A stretch of 64,000 nucleotides of DNA from Funiculus sociatus GB2-C1 (GCF_039962115.1 NZ_JAMPKJ010000010.1:1-64000); one strand, 5' to 3'. Shown: positions 1 through 9,900, numbered from the stretch's first letter. Notes: generated by a model not told the origin, from the sequence alone. Made by a program: numbers and translations.

Positions 1-132
1 TAACTCAGGATGGTTAGCATTGACCATTTTTTGAATTTTTCTCTACGCCCTTTTTTTCAGATTTTTACCCGCTTTGCAACCCCACTTCTTGAGAATGGTG
101 CAAGATGTCAGTTTTAACGGGTTTTAGCTTTG

Positions 133-156
133 AGCCGTGAAATAAATTTCACGGCT
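133..156. terminator. Hairpin downstream of the dienelactone hydrolase gene
   Basis: An 11-bp perfect stem (AGCCGTGAAAT / ATTTCACGGCT) lies about 60 bases past the stop of the minus-strand gene ending at 218. No clear T-run follows on either strand, so it may be an RNA-stabilising hairpin rather than a true intrinsic terminator. Confidence 0.4.
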
Positions 157-217
157 TTAGTTCACGACTCAAAAGTTAAGTGCCATTCAACCTACACGGG
201 TTTTTAACTCAAGCTTC

Positions 218-1051
218 TCAAGCGACACCATGCTGCTTAAACCATGCCTGTAGGCGTTTCCAACCATCCTCAGCTTCCTCTTTCCGGTAGCTGGGGCGGT
301 AGTCGGCAAAGAAACCGTGCGGAGTGTCTGGGTAAAGTACAATTTCCGAAGGACTCTCTGCGGCTTTGAGAGCTTGACGCATCTTTTCTACCGTCTCATT
401 AGGAATTCCGTTGTCACTGCCGCCATAGAGTCCCAGAACTGGCGCTTTCAACTCATCTGCAATGTCAATGGGGTGTTGGGGAGTAAGGGGACTAGACTCG
501 CTAACTAAGCGTCCGTACCAAGCAACTCCAGCTTTTAGATTCGGGTTGTGAGCAGCATACAGCCAAACGACGCGCCCACCCCAGCAAAAGCCTGTGATTC
601 CGAGTTTATCTGCGTTCCCCTTACTTGATTTGGCTGCCCAAGCGACAGTTGCATCCAGATCAGACATGACTTGAGCATCTGGAACTTTTGAGACAACTGT
701 GCTGATAATTTCCTGAACGTCGGTGAGTTTGGAGACATCGCCTTGACGGGCATAAAGTTCAGGCGCGATCGCTAAATAACCCATTGTGGCAAAGCGGCGG
801 CATATATCTTGCAGATGTTCGTGTACGCCGAAGATTTCCTGCACTACTAACACTACCGGGAAATTGCTGCCAGTCGCAGGCATTGCCCTATATGCTGGAA
901 TTTCCCCATCTCCTACCGGAATCTTCACCTCACCCGCCACCAAACCTTTAGCATCTGTGGTGATAACTTGGGCAGAAATCGGGTGAACTGCTAGGGCAAA
1001 TCCTGCGGCCAGCGTGGTTACAGCGATAAATTGTCTGCGTGTGAATTGCAT
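218..1051 (-). CDS. Dienelactone hydrolase family protein, Tat-exported
   Basis: 277 residues. An alpha/beta hydrolase of the dienelactone hydrolase family, whose members hydrolyse lactones or esters. The N-terminus has a Tat-type signal (TRRQF followed by a hydrophobic stretch, then an A-x-A-like site around residue 27), so the protein probably works in the periplasm. The nucleophile motif is GFCWGG around residue 155, with Cys as nucleophile as in true dienelactone hydrolases. The other triad members are probably the Asp in the GGSDNG segment and the His in PDTPHGF. EIFG near residue 73 is also typical of the family. It starts at ATG 1051, is single, and has no operon partner. The natural substrate cannot be told from sequence. 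Confidence 0.88.
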   Translation of the reverse strand: MQFTRRQFIAVTTLAAGFALAVHPISAQVITTDAKGLVAGEVKIPVGDGEIPAYRAMPATGSNFPVVLVVQEIFGVHEHLQDICRRFATMGYLAIAPELYARQGDVSKLTDVQEIISTVVSKVPDAQVMSDLDATVAWAAKSSKGNADKLGITGFCWGGRVVWLYAAHNPNLKAGVAWYGRLVSESSPLTPQHPIDIADELKAPVLGLYGGSDNGIPNETVEKMRQALKAAESPSEIVLYPDTPHGFFADYRPSYRKEEAEDGWKRLQAWFKQHGVA

Positions 1052-1189
1052 TAGCGGTTTTTCTCCAACATATTCTTACAAAAGTGCGCTTATGTCACAT
1101 GGTGGCGCTACACAAGCAAAGCCTGCCAACGCAAAGGCTTTATATAATTTAAGGCAGCAAAGACAAACTTCGTTGGCAAAGCATCCCGG

Positions 1190-2032
1190 CTAAGGCGATG
1201 TGGGCGACTGGCGAAATAGGTGGCTGTGTTCGGGATGGTAAAGACGCGAACGGCGTTTCTCCGTCGCCAGAGGCTCTTGCCCTGCCACATTCCCTAAAGC
1301 TGGACTAATTACATAAAGTGTGGTACGGATTAAATTTTCCTGCCTAGTTACAGCTGCCATTTGGTGCAGGGGAACTACCCAAATTTTTTCATCATGCCAC
1401 CCTAAGCGAAAGCAAATCGCTACTGGTGTCTCGGCGGGGTAATGTTGCATCAGTTTCGCTTGTGCATCTTCGACATGACGCGCCGCCAGGTAAAGACATA
1501 AAGAAGCTTGATGCGCTGCCAGAGATGCTAACTCTTCTCGTTCTGGTACGGCGGAGGCGCTACCACTGATGCGAGTCAGGATAATAGTCTGTACCAATTC
1601 TGGTACAGTTAGTTCAACTTTGAGTTTGGCAGCAGCAGCTTGGAAGGCGCTGATGCCGGGGACGACTTCAAAAGGAATATCTGCCTCATTTAAGGCTTGC
1701 ATTTGCTCGTGTACGGCACCGTAGAGACTAGGATCGCCAGAGTGGAGGCGGACTACAGATTTATGCGATCGCACTCTTTCGATCATCACTGGTAAAATCT
1801 CTTCGAGAGTTTTATTGCCAGTGCGGATAATCTCCGCGTCCGCACGCACACCCTGCAAAATCTTCACAGGAACCAGGGAATCAGCAAATAAAATTACATC
1901 TGCAACAGCCAGTAATTTTTGCGCCTTGACAGTCAATAAATCTGGATCTCCCGGCCCTGCACCGACGATGTAAACTGCTGGTGCCAAGGGAGGCAATGAT
2001 TTTTCACAGATAGATTCAGTTACATCAGACAC
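1190..2032 (-). CDS. cobM: Precorrin-4 C(11)-methyltransferase
   Basis: Transfers a methyl group from S-adenosylmethionine to C-11 of precorrin-4 in corrin ring synthesis. The N-terminal VGAGPGDPDLLTVKA loop is the classic SAM-binding motif of the tetrapyrrole methylase family, and LHSGDPSLYGA and VVPGISAFQAAAAKL are further family signatures. The reading frame is open to 2113, but its first 27 codons run through three copies of the spacer heptamer GGGGATT. I therefore place the start at the GTG at 2032, giving 280 residues, nearer the usual 250-260. The upstream start remains possible. Two other cobalamin genes in the window (cbiG/cobJ and cobQ) are unlinked to it. Confidence 0.9.
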   Translation of the reverse strand: MSDVTESICEKSLPPLAPAVYIVGAGPGDPDLLTVKAQKLLAVADVILFADSLVPVKILQGVRADAEIIRTGNKTLEEILPVMIERVRSHKSVVRLHSGDPSLYGAVHEQMQALNEADIPFEVVPGISAFQAAAAKLKVELTVPELVQTIILTRISGSASAVPEREELASLAAHQASLCLYLAARHVEDAQAKLMQHYPAETPVAICFRLGWHDEKIWVVPLHQMAAVTRQENLIRTTLYVISPALGNVAGQEPLATEKRRSRLYHPEHSHLFRQSPTSP

Positions 2033-2049
2033 TGTAAAACCTCGGAAAT

Positions 2050-2070
2050 GGGGATTGGGGATTGGGGATT
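2050..2070. repeat. Three tandem GGGGATT heptamers
   Basis: Exact 7-bp tandem repeat (three copies) just upstream of the preferred cobM start. It is of the short tandemly repeated repetitive (STRR) type known from filamentous cyanobacterial spacers. Related words occur at 21045-21120 and 49125-49150. Confidence 0.75.
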
Positions 2071-2099
2071 GGAGAAACAGAGATTTTAATTTGTTGGTT

Positions 2100-2129
2100 T
2101 TGATGAGCCGCACCCGTGGTATCTATTAT
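2100..2129 (+). promoter_or_regulatory. Candidate promoter for an orphan small RNA
   Basis: TTGATG at 2100-2105 and TATTAT at 2124-2129 are separated by 18 bases, close to the sigma-70 consensus. No plus-strand gene follows, but a strong terminator ends at 2263, so the pair would delimit a transcript of about 125 bases. This is inference from sequence only. Confidence 0.35.
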
Positions 2130-2135
2130 CTGAGA

Positions 2136-2263
2136 TGCTGTAGAACAAAAAATTTGGCTTATTTGCGGCAATGTTCCGGGTTTTTCCGATTTTCCTAGTA
2201 ATCAAGTAATGGTAGATGCACCCTGGTTTGGCTCTAGAGTTAATCTCTAGGGCTTTTTTTTTT
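2136..2263 (+). ncRNA. Putative small RNA ending in an orphan terminator
   Basis: No protein-coding frame is evident here on the plus strand, yet the stretch is bounded by a plausible promoter (2100-2129) and a textbook intrinsic terminator (2231-2263). The flanking genes cobM and lgt both lie on the minus strand, so the terminator belongs to neither. I do not recognise the sequence as Yfr1, Yfr2, SRP RNA or tmRNA. The start is estimated from the promoter spacing. Confidence 0.35.
2231..2263 (+). terminator. Strong intrinsic terminator, plus strand, with no gene upstream
   Basis: A 9-bp stem (GCTCTAGAG / CTCTAGGGC with one G-T pair) has a TTAAT loop and is followed by ten consecutive T. It faces the plus strand between two minus-strand genes. 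Confidence 0.8.
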
Positions 2264-2317
2264 GCAAAATTTCCTTTATCTTTTGAGGAATTGCTAATGT
2301 TGTGACCGCGTCCTTCA

Positions 2318-2348
2318 GATACCCGACTTCTTGAAGAAGTCGGGTATC
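2318..2348. repeat. CCCGACTTCTT palindrome, copy 1
   Basis: Perfect 15-bp arms around one central base. The same CCCGACTTCTT/AAGAAGTCGGG core recurs near 13867 and, one arm altered, at 16436. The flanks also resemble the 16.4 kb copy (TGTGA, then CCTTCAG, before the palindrome), so it is probably part of a dispersed repeat. It lies downstream of lgt and could also terminate that transcript. Confidence 0.75.
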
Positions 2349-2473
2349 TCGCCTTCTCACCTTCAGATTTGTGGACTTTTTCAAATCAATTAAATACACA
2401 GGAAAGAGGGAACAGAGAAGTTCATCAATTCTGCAAGGATTACTATATCCTGGTTATTCCGATTACCTAATGG

Positions 2474-3352
2474 CTAATGACTAATTTCATCAGCATTCTG
2501 ATTATTGGGGGATGATACAACATCTGGCAGAGAGCGGCGGAATAGATAAAGCCAAGCTAAACCAGCTAATCCTAGAGTCATTCCACTCAGACTTATTACT
2601 TGAGCAATCCGCAGTGGGCCCAGCATCAGACTATCGGTACGTAATCCTTCAATCCAGACGCGGCCGGCACTATAAGCCACCATGTAAATTAAAGCGAGAG
2701 TACCCAATTTGAGGCGTGGTCTCTTCAAATCCCGAAAAAACAAAGTTATCAGTAATCCAAACACCATTAAATTCCAAAGGGATTCATAGAGAAAGGTAGG
2801 ATGGAAATACTCAAAATTTTTGTACCCAGCCGGACGATTAGGGTAAGGAATAAAGAGTTTCCAGGGCAGATTTGTCGGACGACCGAAGGCTTCAGAATTG
2901 AAGAAATTGCCCCAACGTCCGATTGCTTGACCGAGAATCAAAGAGGGCGCTACCAAGTCGGCTAATTGCCAGAAGGGAATTTTTTGAAGTCGGGCAAAAA
3001 TCAAAGCTGCCAAGCTACCGCCGATTATGGCTCCGTGAATGGCAATGCCACCTTTCCAGATCGCAATAATATCACCTGGCTTTTGGGCGTACTCTGACCA
3101 CTGAAACAAAACATAGTAGAGTCGGGCGCTGGGAATTGCCGAAACGATTAGCCATAGTGCCAAGTCGCTGATTATGTCTGGGTTGACTTTACGGCGCTTT
3201 GCCAGATATTGAGAAAGGCTTACCCCAATTAATACTGCTGAGGCAATTAAAAGGCCGTACCAACGGATGGCTAAAGGCCCTAGTTCAACTAGAGTCGGGC
3301 CTGGGGAGGCAAATTGAAAAGCTAGAGGCAAAGTGGAAATATCAAGAAGCAT
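2474..3352 (-). CDS. lgt: Prolipoprotein diacylglyceryl transferase
   Basis: 292 residues, usual size. This inner-membrane enzyme transfers diacylglycerol from phosphatidylglycerol to the lipobox cysteine of prolipoproteins, the first step of lipoprotein maturation. The family signature [13 protein letters not shown] is present around residues 145-157, and [12 protein letters not shown] further on is also diagnostic. Several hydrophobic segments fit the seven-helix topology. It starts at ATG 3352, is single, and is divergent from rlmN with about 180 bases between them. Confidence 0.95.
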   Translation of the reverse strand: MLLDISTLPLAFQFASPGPTLVELGPLAIRWYGLLIASAVLIGVSLSQYLAKRRKVNPDIISDLALWLIVSAIPSARLYYVLFQWSEYAQKPGDIIAIWKGGIAIHGAIIGGSLAALIFARLQKIPFWQLADLVAPSLILGQAIGRWGNFFNSEAFGRPTNLPWKLFIPYPNRPAGYKNFEYFHPTFLYESLWNLMVFGLLITLFFRDLKRPRLKLGTLALIYMVAYSAGRVWIEGLRTDSLMLGPLRIAQVISLSGMTLGLAGLAWLYLFRRSLPDVVSSPNNQNADEISH

Positions 3353-3530
3353 GGGCTTTGGTTGATCGTATCTTGGGGATCGACCCGTTAATGTGCTTTG
3401 CTTTCATGTGAGCATCGCACTTCAATAGTGTATCGGATGCTTGCTTCGAGTCTTGTATTTCATGAGCTATACCCTACTCCACTTTTAAGCCAGAAGCTAT
3501 AGCATAGAGATCCTAGAAAGATTTGCTGCT

Positions 3531-4592
3531 ATGTCTCAAGTTACTCCTATGATTACTACCGATTCGTCTACCAAAACCTTAACTCGTCCCCTGTTGGGAT
3601 TAACCCTGTCAGAATTAACCCAATGGGTTCAGGAACAGGGACAACCCGCTTACCGGGGACAGCAACTATATCAGTGGATTTATCAAAAAGGGGCGCGATC
3701 GCTTTCTGACATTACTGTATTTTCTAAACAGTGGCGCGACCAAGTAGCCGATTTCCCCATCGGACGCTCCACCCTACATTACCGCTCGGTCGCCCCAGAC
3801 AAAACGGTAAAATATCTGCTGCGACTTGCTGACGGTCAAATTATCGAAACTGTTGGTATTCCCAGCGAAAAACGCTTCACTGTCTGCGTATCGTCTCAGG
3901 TGGGTTGTCCGATGGCGTGCGACTTCTGCGCCACTGGTAAGGGAGGTTTCATCCGCAACCTCGCCAAACATGAAATCATCGATCAGGTGTTGACGGTTCA
4001 AGAAGACTTCGGGCGACGAGTTAGCCACATTGTATTTATGGGGATGGGCGAACCGTTGCTGAATACAGATAATGTACTCGGTGCAATTGAATCTTTGAAC
4101 AAAGATGTGGGAATTGGACAGCGGTGGATGACAGTTTCCACAGTGGGAGTACGCGATCGCATTCACCAACTCGCTAAACATCAACTGCAAGTCACTCTCG
4201 CCGTCAGCCTGCACGCCCCAAATCAGCCGCTACGCGAAAAACTCATCCCTACCGCACACCGCTATCCTCTAGACGAGTTATTAGCAGAATGTCGCGAGTA
4301 CGTAGAGATAACTCGTCGTCGCATCTCTTTTGAATATATCTTGCTGGCGGGTGTAAACGACCTCCCAGAACACGCCGAACAATTAGGCAAACACTTGCGG
4401 GGTTTCCAGTGTCACGTTAACTTAATTCCCTACAATCCTATTCAAGAAGCCGATTATCAGCGTCCTAGTTCTATGCGGATTCAATCTTTTGTTTCCGCTT
4501 TGAAAAAGCAACATATTGCTGTTAGCATCCGCTACTCGCGTGGTTTGGAAGCAGATGCAGCTTGCGGACAACTTCGTGCCAGTAAAAAGTAA
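3531..4592 (+). CDS. rlmN: 23S rRNA (adenine-2503-C2)-methyltransferase, radical SAM
   Basis: 353 residues. A radical SAM enzyme that methylates C2 of A2503 in 23S rRNA and, in some bacteria, A37 of certain tRNAs. The cluster-binding cysteines are C126, C130 and C133 in a CxxxCxxC motif within [21 protein letters not shown] and the C-terminal SRG-adjacent cysteine (AACGQL) fit the RlmN methyl-relay mechanism. It starts at ATG 3531. It converges with the small zinc-ribbon gene, with which it shares a bidirectional terminator. Confidence 0.95.
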   Translation: MSQVTPMITTDSSTKTLTRPLLGLTLSELTQWVQEQGQPAYRGQQLYQWIYQKGARSLSDITVFSKQWRDQVADFPIGRSTLHYRSVAPDKTVKYLLRLADGQIIETVGIPSEKRFTVCVSSQVGCPMACDFCATGKGGFIRNLAKHEIIDQVLTVQEDFGRRVSHIVFMGMGEPLLNTDNVLGAIESLNKDVGIGQRWMTVSTVGVRDRIHQLAKHQLQVTLAVSLHAPNQPLREKLIPTAHRYPLDELLAECREYVEITRRRISFEYILLAGVNDLPEHAEQLGKHLRGFQCHVNLIPYNPIQEADYQRPSSMRIQSFVSALKKQHIAVSIRYSRGLEADAACGQLRASKK

Positions 4593-4610
4593 ACTCTCAT
4601 CGGTAATGTA

Positions 4611-4638
4611 AAAAGGCAAAAGAATTCTTTTGCCTTTT
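4611..4638. terminator. Bidirectional terminator between rlmN and the zinc-ribbon gene
   Basis: A perfect palindrome (AAAAGGCAAAAGAATTCTTT and onward) has A-rich and T-rich flanks, so it can act on both strands between the two convergent genes. Confidence 0.85.
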
Positions 4639-4646
4639 TTTACTGT

Positions 4647-4841
4647 TTATTTATGGGCGTATAGTCCAGGCGCATAAGCTTCTATCACTTTGCCCGTGAG
4701 AGAGCAAGTCACCATCAAGTAGTCGCAGCTGTGGCATTGTGTCCGAGTCAGATTACTACTATTAATATAGTAACGTTCCGCCGGACTGCCACAGTTTGGG
4801 CATCTAATTGCTTGGACTATTTCCATTTTTAAAGTCTTCAT
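4647..4841 (-). CDS. Small zinc-ribbon protein, function unknown
   Basis: About 64 residues from ATG 4841. An internal ATG at 4826 is an equally good start, and a longer frame to 4886 lacks family-like sequence. Two CxxC pairs (CPNCGS and CHSCDY) form a single zinc ribbon, and YYINSS between them is typical of a small conserved cyanobacterial family. Some databases label such proteins 'PriA-like helicase', which length alone makes untenable. Probably a nucleic-acid or protein-binding zinc finger. Confidence 0.75.
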   Translation of the reverse strand: MKTLKMEIVQAIRCPNCGSPAERYYINSSNLTRTQCHSCDYLMVTCSLTGKVIEAYAPGLYAHK

Positions 4842-4886
4842 TTGAGTCAGTTTCTTAAAGTAAAAATTTGTCAAATTTAGCAGCAA

Positions 4887-5506
4887 TGCCGCTAGATAAA
4901 AATGAGCTAAATTAACAATTTAGCTAAACTCAATGTTTTAAAAATTGTAAAGATTCAGAAGTAGAAATACAAAATTAATTGTATTGGTGTATGCCCTACG
5001 CCTCTACGCATAATGACTTTTTCTTGCTCTTTACTCCTGAAGGCTTACATAAAAAAGATTGAGCTTTCTTTTCTATTATGTCCCTATGATTCCTAATTAG
5101 CCAGCATATTTAAGGATTTTTAATTAATTCAGTCCTAAGAAATATAATCTATATCCTTTGATCCCCAGGCGGATTACCTGCATATAAAGGGCGTATTCGC
5201 CATAAATAGCCGTATTTAGACCTTTGAAAAGCCAATATAATTTAAAGATTGTGTAAAGTTTGCCTTACATTAAGCGCCGATTTGTATGTTTTTTTACACC
5301 AGTTAGAAATGTTTCTTTGCTAAAAATACAACCAGAAGGATATTTTTTTTATTAAAAATAAAAATATTGAAGGTTTAATTAATATTTTTCATCAGCCTGT
5401 GGATATATTCAAAAGTGACAAAAGATAGAGATAGACGCGATCGCCTACTTCAACGCACCTCTGCGTTAGCGTTGCGGCGCGACCGCGCTATCGCCAGCGT
5501 TTAAAC
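4887..5506. other. AT-rich spacer of about 620 bases, no gene seen
   Basis: I find no convincing reading frame on either strand. The stretch 5200-5400 is strongly AT-rich with homopolymer runs. 5430-5500 contains HIP1-like CGCGATCGC words and reads like repeat debris. The promoter of the zinc-ribbon gene should lie at its left end. Confidence 0.6.
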
Positions 5507-7840
5507 TTAAAACCTCAGCTGGCGCGAAGTGCCATCATCAACGAAACGCTGTTCGCCCACACCAACAACTTGTACAATGGTTTCGCGACTTGGTGTCCAT
5601 TGCCCTTGACGCGCTTCGATATCTACAATTGTTTCCAGCCCCTCAGAACTAACACGGTAAGTTGTAGTCGCCCAAGCACCATTTTGATATTCAAAAGTAT
5701 GCCCATCATCTTCGTAAAGCGTAAATTCGCCATTTCCGGGGAAGATGCGAAGAGTAAGTTCCTCTAATGGACGCTCATCAACATACTGCATCACAGGCTG
5801 CATTGGGATAATCGCACCAGCACGCACGTAAAGCGGCATTTTTTCTAACGGTGCGTGTGCTAAAATATGCGTCGCTCCTTCGTAACGCTCTCCAGTCCAC
5901 CAGTCGTACCAGGTACCTTGGGGAAGATACACAGCGCGGTATTCAACTCCCGGACGATAAACGGGTGCAGCCATCAGCGACGAACCGAGCAATACCTGAT
6001 CGTAAAGTTTATAAGTGTGGGTATCGTTGGGGAAATGATACAGCAAAGGGCGCAAAATCGGTGCGCCTGTGGTCGCGGCTTCCCAGAAAAGAGTGTAGAA
6101 ATAAGGTAGCAGCTGGTAGCGGAGATTAATGTATTCGCGGCAGATATTTTCTGTGCGATCGCCAAATACCCAAGGTTCGTGCTGCGCTGTCGTCATCGCC
6201 GAGTGTCCGCGCATCAGTGGGTACAGCATCCCCACTTGCATCCACCGCGCAAATAACTCAGCGGTGGCATTTCCGGCAAAACCGCCAACATCGCACCCGA
6301 CAAAAGCCACACCCGATAGTCCCATATTACAGAGCATCGGCAGCGAGTTTTCCAGGTATTCCCACAACGATTGATTATCGCCCATCCATACGGAAGAGTA
6401 ACGCTGAACGCCGGCAAAACCGGATCGGGTTAAGATAAACGAGCGCTGATTAGGACGCAATTTTTTCATGCCTTCATAAGCAGCTTGCGCCATTGACTGT
6501 CCGTATAAGTTATGAGTTTCGGTGTGGGTAGTGCGTTCTGCTTCGGAACCTTGCGGCGCATCGGGGGGAAACCAAATTTTTTCCCCCGGATCTCCGAAAG
6601 GACGATCTGCGATCGCTGGTTCGTTCATATCATTCCAAATCCCAGCAACACCCGCCTCAGTTAAGCTGCGGTGCAAATCACCCCACCACTCTCGCACTTC
6701 CGGACGCAAAAAGTCGGGAAAAACAGCTTTATCCGGCCAAACGTAGCCGTGGAATAACTCACCATCTGTCTTTCGCACAAAGTAGTCTTTTTCAACACCC
6801 GCGTCGAAAACGTGATAATCGCCTTCTGGCTCATACTTCACTCCCGGATCTATAATAGTCACCGTCTTGAAGCCATCCTGCGCCAGTTCGCTTACCAATT
6901 TTGCTGGTTCAGAGAATCGCTTCGGACTCCAGGTAAAAACCCGGTAGCCGTTCATGTAGTCGATATCTAGATGAATTACATCGCAGGGAATGCGACGTTT
7001 CCGAAATTCGGCTGCAAGTTCCCGCACCACATCTTCTGACTCGTAACTCCAGCGACATTGGTGATAACCAATAGCCCACTTCGGCGGTAACGGCATTCTA
7101 CCGGTTAACTGGGTGTAGGTGCGAAGAATTTGCGCGGGTTCGGAACCATAAACGATGTAATAATCCAACTCATCGCTTCGCGTTTCCATCCGCAAGACTC
7201 CTGGTTCTTCTGCACCAATGTCAAATTGACTCCAGAATGTGGTGTTGAAGAAGATGCCATAATTAACATTTGGGCGCAGGGCGATAAAAAATGGGATGCA
7301 AGTGTACATCTCATCAGTGAGCGAGTCATAATCTAGAGCATCAAGTGTCCAGTTCGTCTTAACTTCGCTTAGTTTGTCGAGTAGTCGGGTGCGTTCGCCA
7401 AAGCCATAGAAATGTTCGTCAGCTTCGATGCGCTTCCAAGTTACGATCGCGCCTGTACGCCAAGCCATTCCCATACCAGTATCGTGCGCGATCGCTTGAC
7501 CTGCTTGATCAAAACACTCTACACGACACTCGTTACGTTGAACGCGCACGCGAAGCTGTTCTGTTAAAATTTCTACCGCTGCATCAGTTTCTTTTACTTC
7601 AAACGGTACAACTGACCATTCTGCATCATCGGGTGTCACCGCCCAAGACCGACGCGGCATAAATTCGCCCTTTGGTGCCAAGCGTACCCGAATTAAATTT
7701 GCTGCTAGTATGCTGATGGCAAGACGCGAACCACCACAATCAAAATCTACACCCTGCTGGTGACGTTGTATTCCTTGTACTGCCCCTATAGTTGACCAAG
7801 ATGCCCCTGTTGTGGGAAGTTTTCCAAAATATTGCGGCAT
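5507..7840 (-). CDS. Alpha-glucosidase, glycoside hydrolase family 31
   Basis: 777 residues, usual length for bacterial GH31. Hydrolyses terminal alpha-linked glucose or related sugars by a retaining mechanism. The catalytic nucleophile is Asp404 in GIWNDMNEP and the acid/base is probably Asp488 in WMGDNQS. The N-terminal beta-sandwich carries the family FYGFGER segment (about residues 163-169), and the catalytic barrel contains the IPCDVIHLDIDYM strand. There is no signal peptide, so it is cytoplasmic, and no sugar transporter or glycogen gene is beside it. Maltose, xyloside or another alpha-glycoside are all possible substrates. Confidence 0.93.
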   Translation of the reverse strand: MPQYFGKLPTTGASWSTIGAVQGIQRHQQGVDFDCGGSRLAISILAANLIRVRLAPKGEFMPRRSWAVTPDDAEWSVVPFEVKETDAAVEILTEQLRVRVQRNECRVECFDQAGQAIAHDTGMGMAWRTGAIVTWKRIEADEHFYGFGERTRLLDKLSEVKTNWTLDALDYDSLTDEMYTCIPFFIALRPNVNYGIFFNTTFWSQFDIGAEEPGVLRMETRSDELDYYIVYGSEPAQILRTYTQLTGRMPLPPKWAIGYHQCRWSYESEDVVRELAAEFRKRRIPCDVIHLDIDYMNGYRVFTWSPKRFSEPAKLVSELAQDGFKTVTIIDPGVKYEPEGDYHVFDAGVEKDYFVRKTDGELFHGYVWPDKAVFPDFLRPEVREWWGDLHRSLTEAGVAGIWNDMNEPAIADRPFGDPGEKIWFPPDAPQGSEAERTTHTETHNLYGQSMAQAAYEGMKKLRPNQRSFILTRSGFAGVQRYSSVWMGDNQSLWEYLENSLPMLCNMGLSGVAFVGCDVGGFAGNATAELFARWMQVGMLYPLMRGHSAMTTAQHEPWVFGDRTENICREYINLRYQLLPYFYTLFWEAATTGAPILRPLLYHFPNDTHTYKLYDQVLLGSSLMAAPVYRPGVEYRAVYLPQGTWYDWWTGERYEGATHILAHAPLEKMPLYVRAGAIIPMQPVMQYVDERPLEELTLRIFPGNGEFTLYEDDGHTFEYQNGAWATTTYRVSSEGLETIVDIEARQGQWTPSRETIVQVVGVGEQRFVDDGTSRQLRF

Positions 7841-7936
7841 AGTTTCTGGTTTTACAAATCAATATCGATTCCACCAGTTCCAATGGACAATATACCCACA
7901 GGCTGAATTACTTCGTCTGTAGGTTGGCGAATAAAA

Positions 7937-8071
7937 AACCTAACCCCCAACCCCTTCCCACCTCTTTCTAACCCTCTCCTAAGAGGAGAGGGAAGCCAAA
8001 TAAATGTTTTATACGAGGAAGGGGAGAAAAAAACTCCTCCCCTAGCACCTGGTGGGCTGGGGAGAGGTCAC
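7937..8071. repeat. Pyrimidine/purine-rich inverted repeat spacer
   Basis: CCCCCAACCCCTTCCC and CCCTCTCCTAAGAGGAGAGGG words, followed by GGGGAG stretches, form several overlapping inverted repeats between the GH31 gene and the gene at 8176. This is a common type of dispersed spacer repeat in filamentous cyanobacteria. A similar but shorter one lies at 43045-43085. Confidence 0.5.
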
Positions 8072-8175
8072 AAACTCACAATTAATCCTGCAAAAGTTGT
8101 GTTGGAAACAGTACAGATTGCCCGTCCAAGGGTTAATAAAGATATAAAATCGAGCAAATTAAGTAACGCTGTCTT

Positions 8176-8784
8176 ATGCTTTCGCAAATTGTGCGCCCAA
8201 TGGTTCGCACTCAAATTCGGTCACTGGCTAACTCTTTGGCAACACGTTCCACACTGATTTCGACGATAGCCCAATGGCTGGGATTTCTTGGTGTACAGGC
8301 ACAGGTGACTCACCTGGAGGCGGACTCTGACCAAAAAATTTCTATTTGTTTGACAGTAGGGAAACCCGAAGGGTGCGACTCTCACGACTGGCAGCAAATT
8401 GTCCACAATCTCAACCAAGGAGCAAATGATGTCCCAGTCGAGTATTTACAGCCTCAGTTGACACCTCAGCAACAAAGTAAGCTACAGCGGTTGTTTGCTT
8501 ATTTAATTCAAGTTGCCGAACCGGAGGTGAGAGTTGGTTGGGAAATCCGATCTCATCAGCTGCAAGCACTGGGTTTAGATGAGCAAATGCTACTAGGCAT
8601 CAGGTCGGCCCTGAAAGTTCCCCAGTCGCTTGACCGCCTGATGGCAGGAATTGATCCAGACTTAGCAGCGATCGCACTTCCCAAAGCTGTCAGCATTGCT
8701 TGGCTTGATGGACAAGTTAATTCCTCGGAAGACGACGCTTTAACTGCACTTTTGGAGGTGATGAAGCAACCTGCAAAAGTGTAG
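8176..8784 (+). CDS. Conserved hypothetical protein
   Basis: 202 residues, starting at ATG 8176. It has no signal peptide and no membrane segment. The N-terminal half is mixed and the C-terminal half is predicted mainly helical (LDRLMAGIDPDLAAIALPKAVSIAWLDGQVNSSED). The DGQVNSSED segment superficially resembles the acidic loops of TerB-like helical proteins, but the match is too weak for a call. It converges on the quinone reductase-like gene with 18 bases between stops. Confidence 0.75.
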   Translation: MLSQIVRPMVRTQIRSLANSLATRSTLISTIAQWLGFLGVQAQVTHLEADSDQKISICLTVGKPEGCDSHDWQQIVHNLNQGANDVPVEYLQPQLTPQQQSKLQRLFAYLIQVAEPEVRVGWEIRSHQLQALGLDEQMLLGIRSALKVPQSLDRLMAGIDPDLAAIALPKAVSIAWLDGQVNSSEDDALTALLEVMKQPAKV

Positions 8785-8802
8785 TCCATAGTCGAATTAT
8801 TG

Positions 8803-9804
8803 CTAATCAATTACTAAGGCAATTTTCCCTGTAACTGACCCAGCTTCTAACATTTTGTGAGCTGCTGCTGCTTCTGCTAAAGGGAAGGTTTTACTAAGGT
8901 GAATTTTCAGCGAACCTTCATCAATCCAGGTTGCACATTGTTCTAAAATTTCTCCGTGATGCTGTTGCGCTTCCACAAGTCCCTGCAACATCGGAGTTAG
9001 CATCAGTTCAAAGCTGATTCTGAGATTGCGCGATCGCGCTGTCTTCCAATTAATATAAGCTGGGTCAGGCTCCAAAATCGTCACGACATCCCCGTAAACC
9101 CGCACCGCCGGAAAAGTTTTATAAAATGTTTCCCCGCCTATCGTATCAAAAGCTAAATCTACGCCCTCTCCTCCAGTCCAATCCAGAGTAGCTTGCACAA
9201 AGTCTGTTTCTTTATAAAAAATTACCTGATCCGCACCCAACTCGCGGACAAACTCAGCCTTTTCTTCAGAACTGACAGTAGTACAAACATCCGCACCTTT
9301 CAATTTAGCTAGTTGAATTGCTACATGACCAACACCACCAGCACCAGCATGAATTAATGCCTTCTCTCTAGGTTCCAAACGTCCTCGTTCATATAAGGCT
9401 TCCCAGGCGGTAATTAAAACTAGAGGTGCAGCAGCAGCTTCAGCAAAGTCCAACGATGCAGGTTTCTTAGCAACAAAATGCTCATCTACCACAGCTTTTT
9501 GTGCATAATTCCCCAATTTAGCACCCAGTCCACCACAGCAGAAATACACCTCATCCCCTACTTGAAATCGCTGCACCGCATCACCCACAGCTTCCACCAC
9601 GCCAGCACCATCACAACCTAAAATAGCTGGCATTTGATCGGGATAAAAAGTGCCGCGTCCCCGCAATTTCGTATCAATTGGGTTAATTCCTGCTGCATGG
9701 AGACGCACCAAGATTTCTGTATCTTTTTCTATGGTGGGATCTGGTACTTCTTGAAGTTGTAAAACTTCAGCTTCGCCGGCTTCTGTCATCAAGACTGCTT
9801 TCAT
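8803..9804 (-). CDS. Quinone oxidoreductase-like medium-chain dehydrogenase
   Basis: 333 residues. Medium-chain dehydrogenase/reductase superfamily, zinc-independent quinone oxidoreductase branch. The GroES-like N-terminal fold carries HAAGINPIDTKLRG, and the Rossmann segment has HAGAGGVGHVAIQLAK (about residues 151-166). The catalytic zinc ligands of alcohol dehydrogenases are absent, which fits NADPH-dependent reduction of quinones or enones. It starts at ATG 9804 and is single. The substrate is unknown. Confidence 0.88.
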   Translation of the reverse strand: MKAVLMTEAGEAEVLQLQEVPDPTIEKDTEILVRLHAAGINPIDTKLRGRGTFYPDQMPAILGCDGAGVVEAVGDAVQRFQVGDEVYFCCGGLGAKLGNYAQKAVVDEHFVAKKPASLDFAEAAAAPLVLITAWEALYERGRLEPREKALIHAGAGGVGHVAIQLAKLKGADVCTTVSSEEKAEFVRELGADQVIFYKETDFVQATLDWTGGEGVDLAFDTIGGETFYKTFPAVRVYGDVVTILEPDPAYINWKTARSRNLRISFELMLTPMLQGLVEAQQHHGEILEQCATWIDEGSLKIHLSKTFPLAEAAAAHKMLEAGSVTGKIALVID

Positions 9805-9900
9805 CTTTAATTCCGATAGCTTTTTGATAATATTTTACGCGATGTGCAAGTTTTATTAATTAAAATTATATTTTATTCTTTTGAATAAATTTTGATGGTT

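Noticed and set aside
2033-2113. Longer cobM start at 2113
   Set aside because: The extra residues come from the GGGGATT repeat and spacer, with no family similarity. GTG 2032 gives a more usual size.
5430-5500. HIP1-rich stretch as an origin or regulatory site
   Set aside because: GCGATCGC is spread through the entire window at high frequency, so clustering here is not distinctive.
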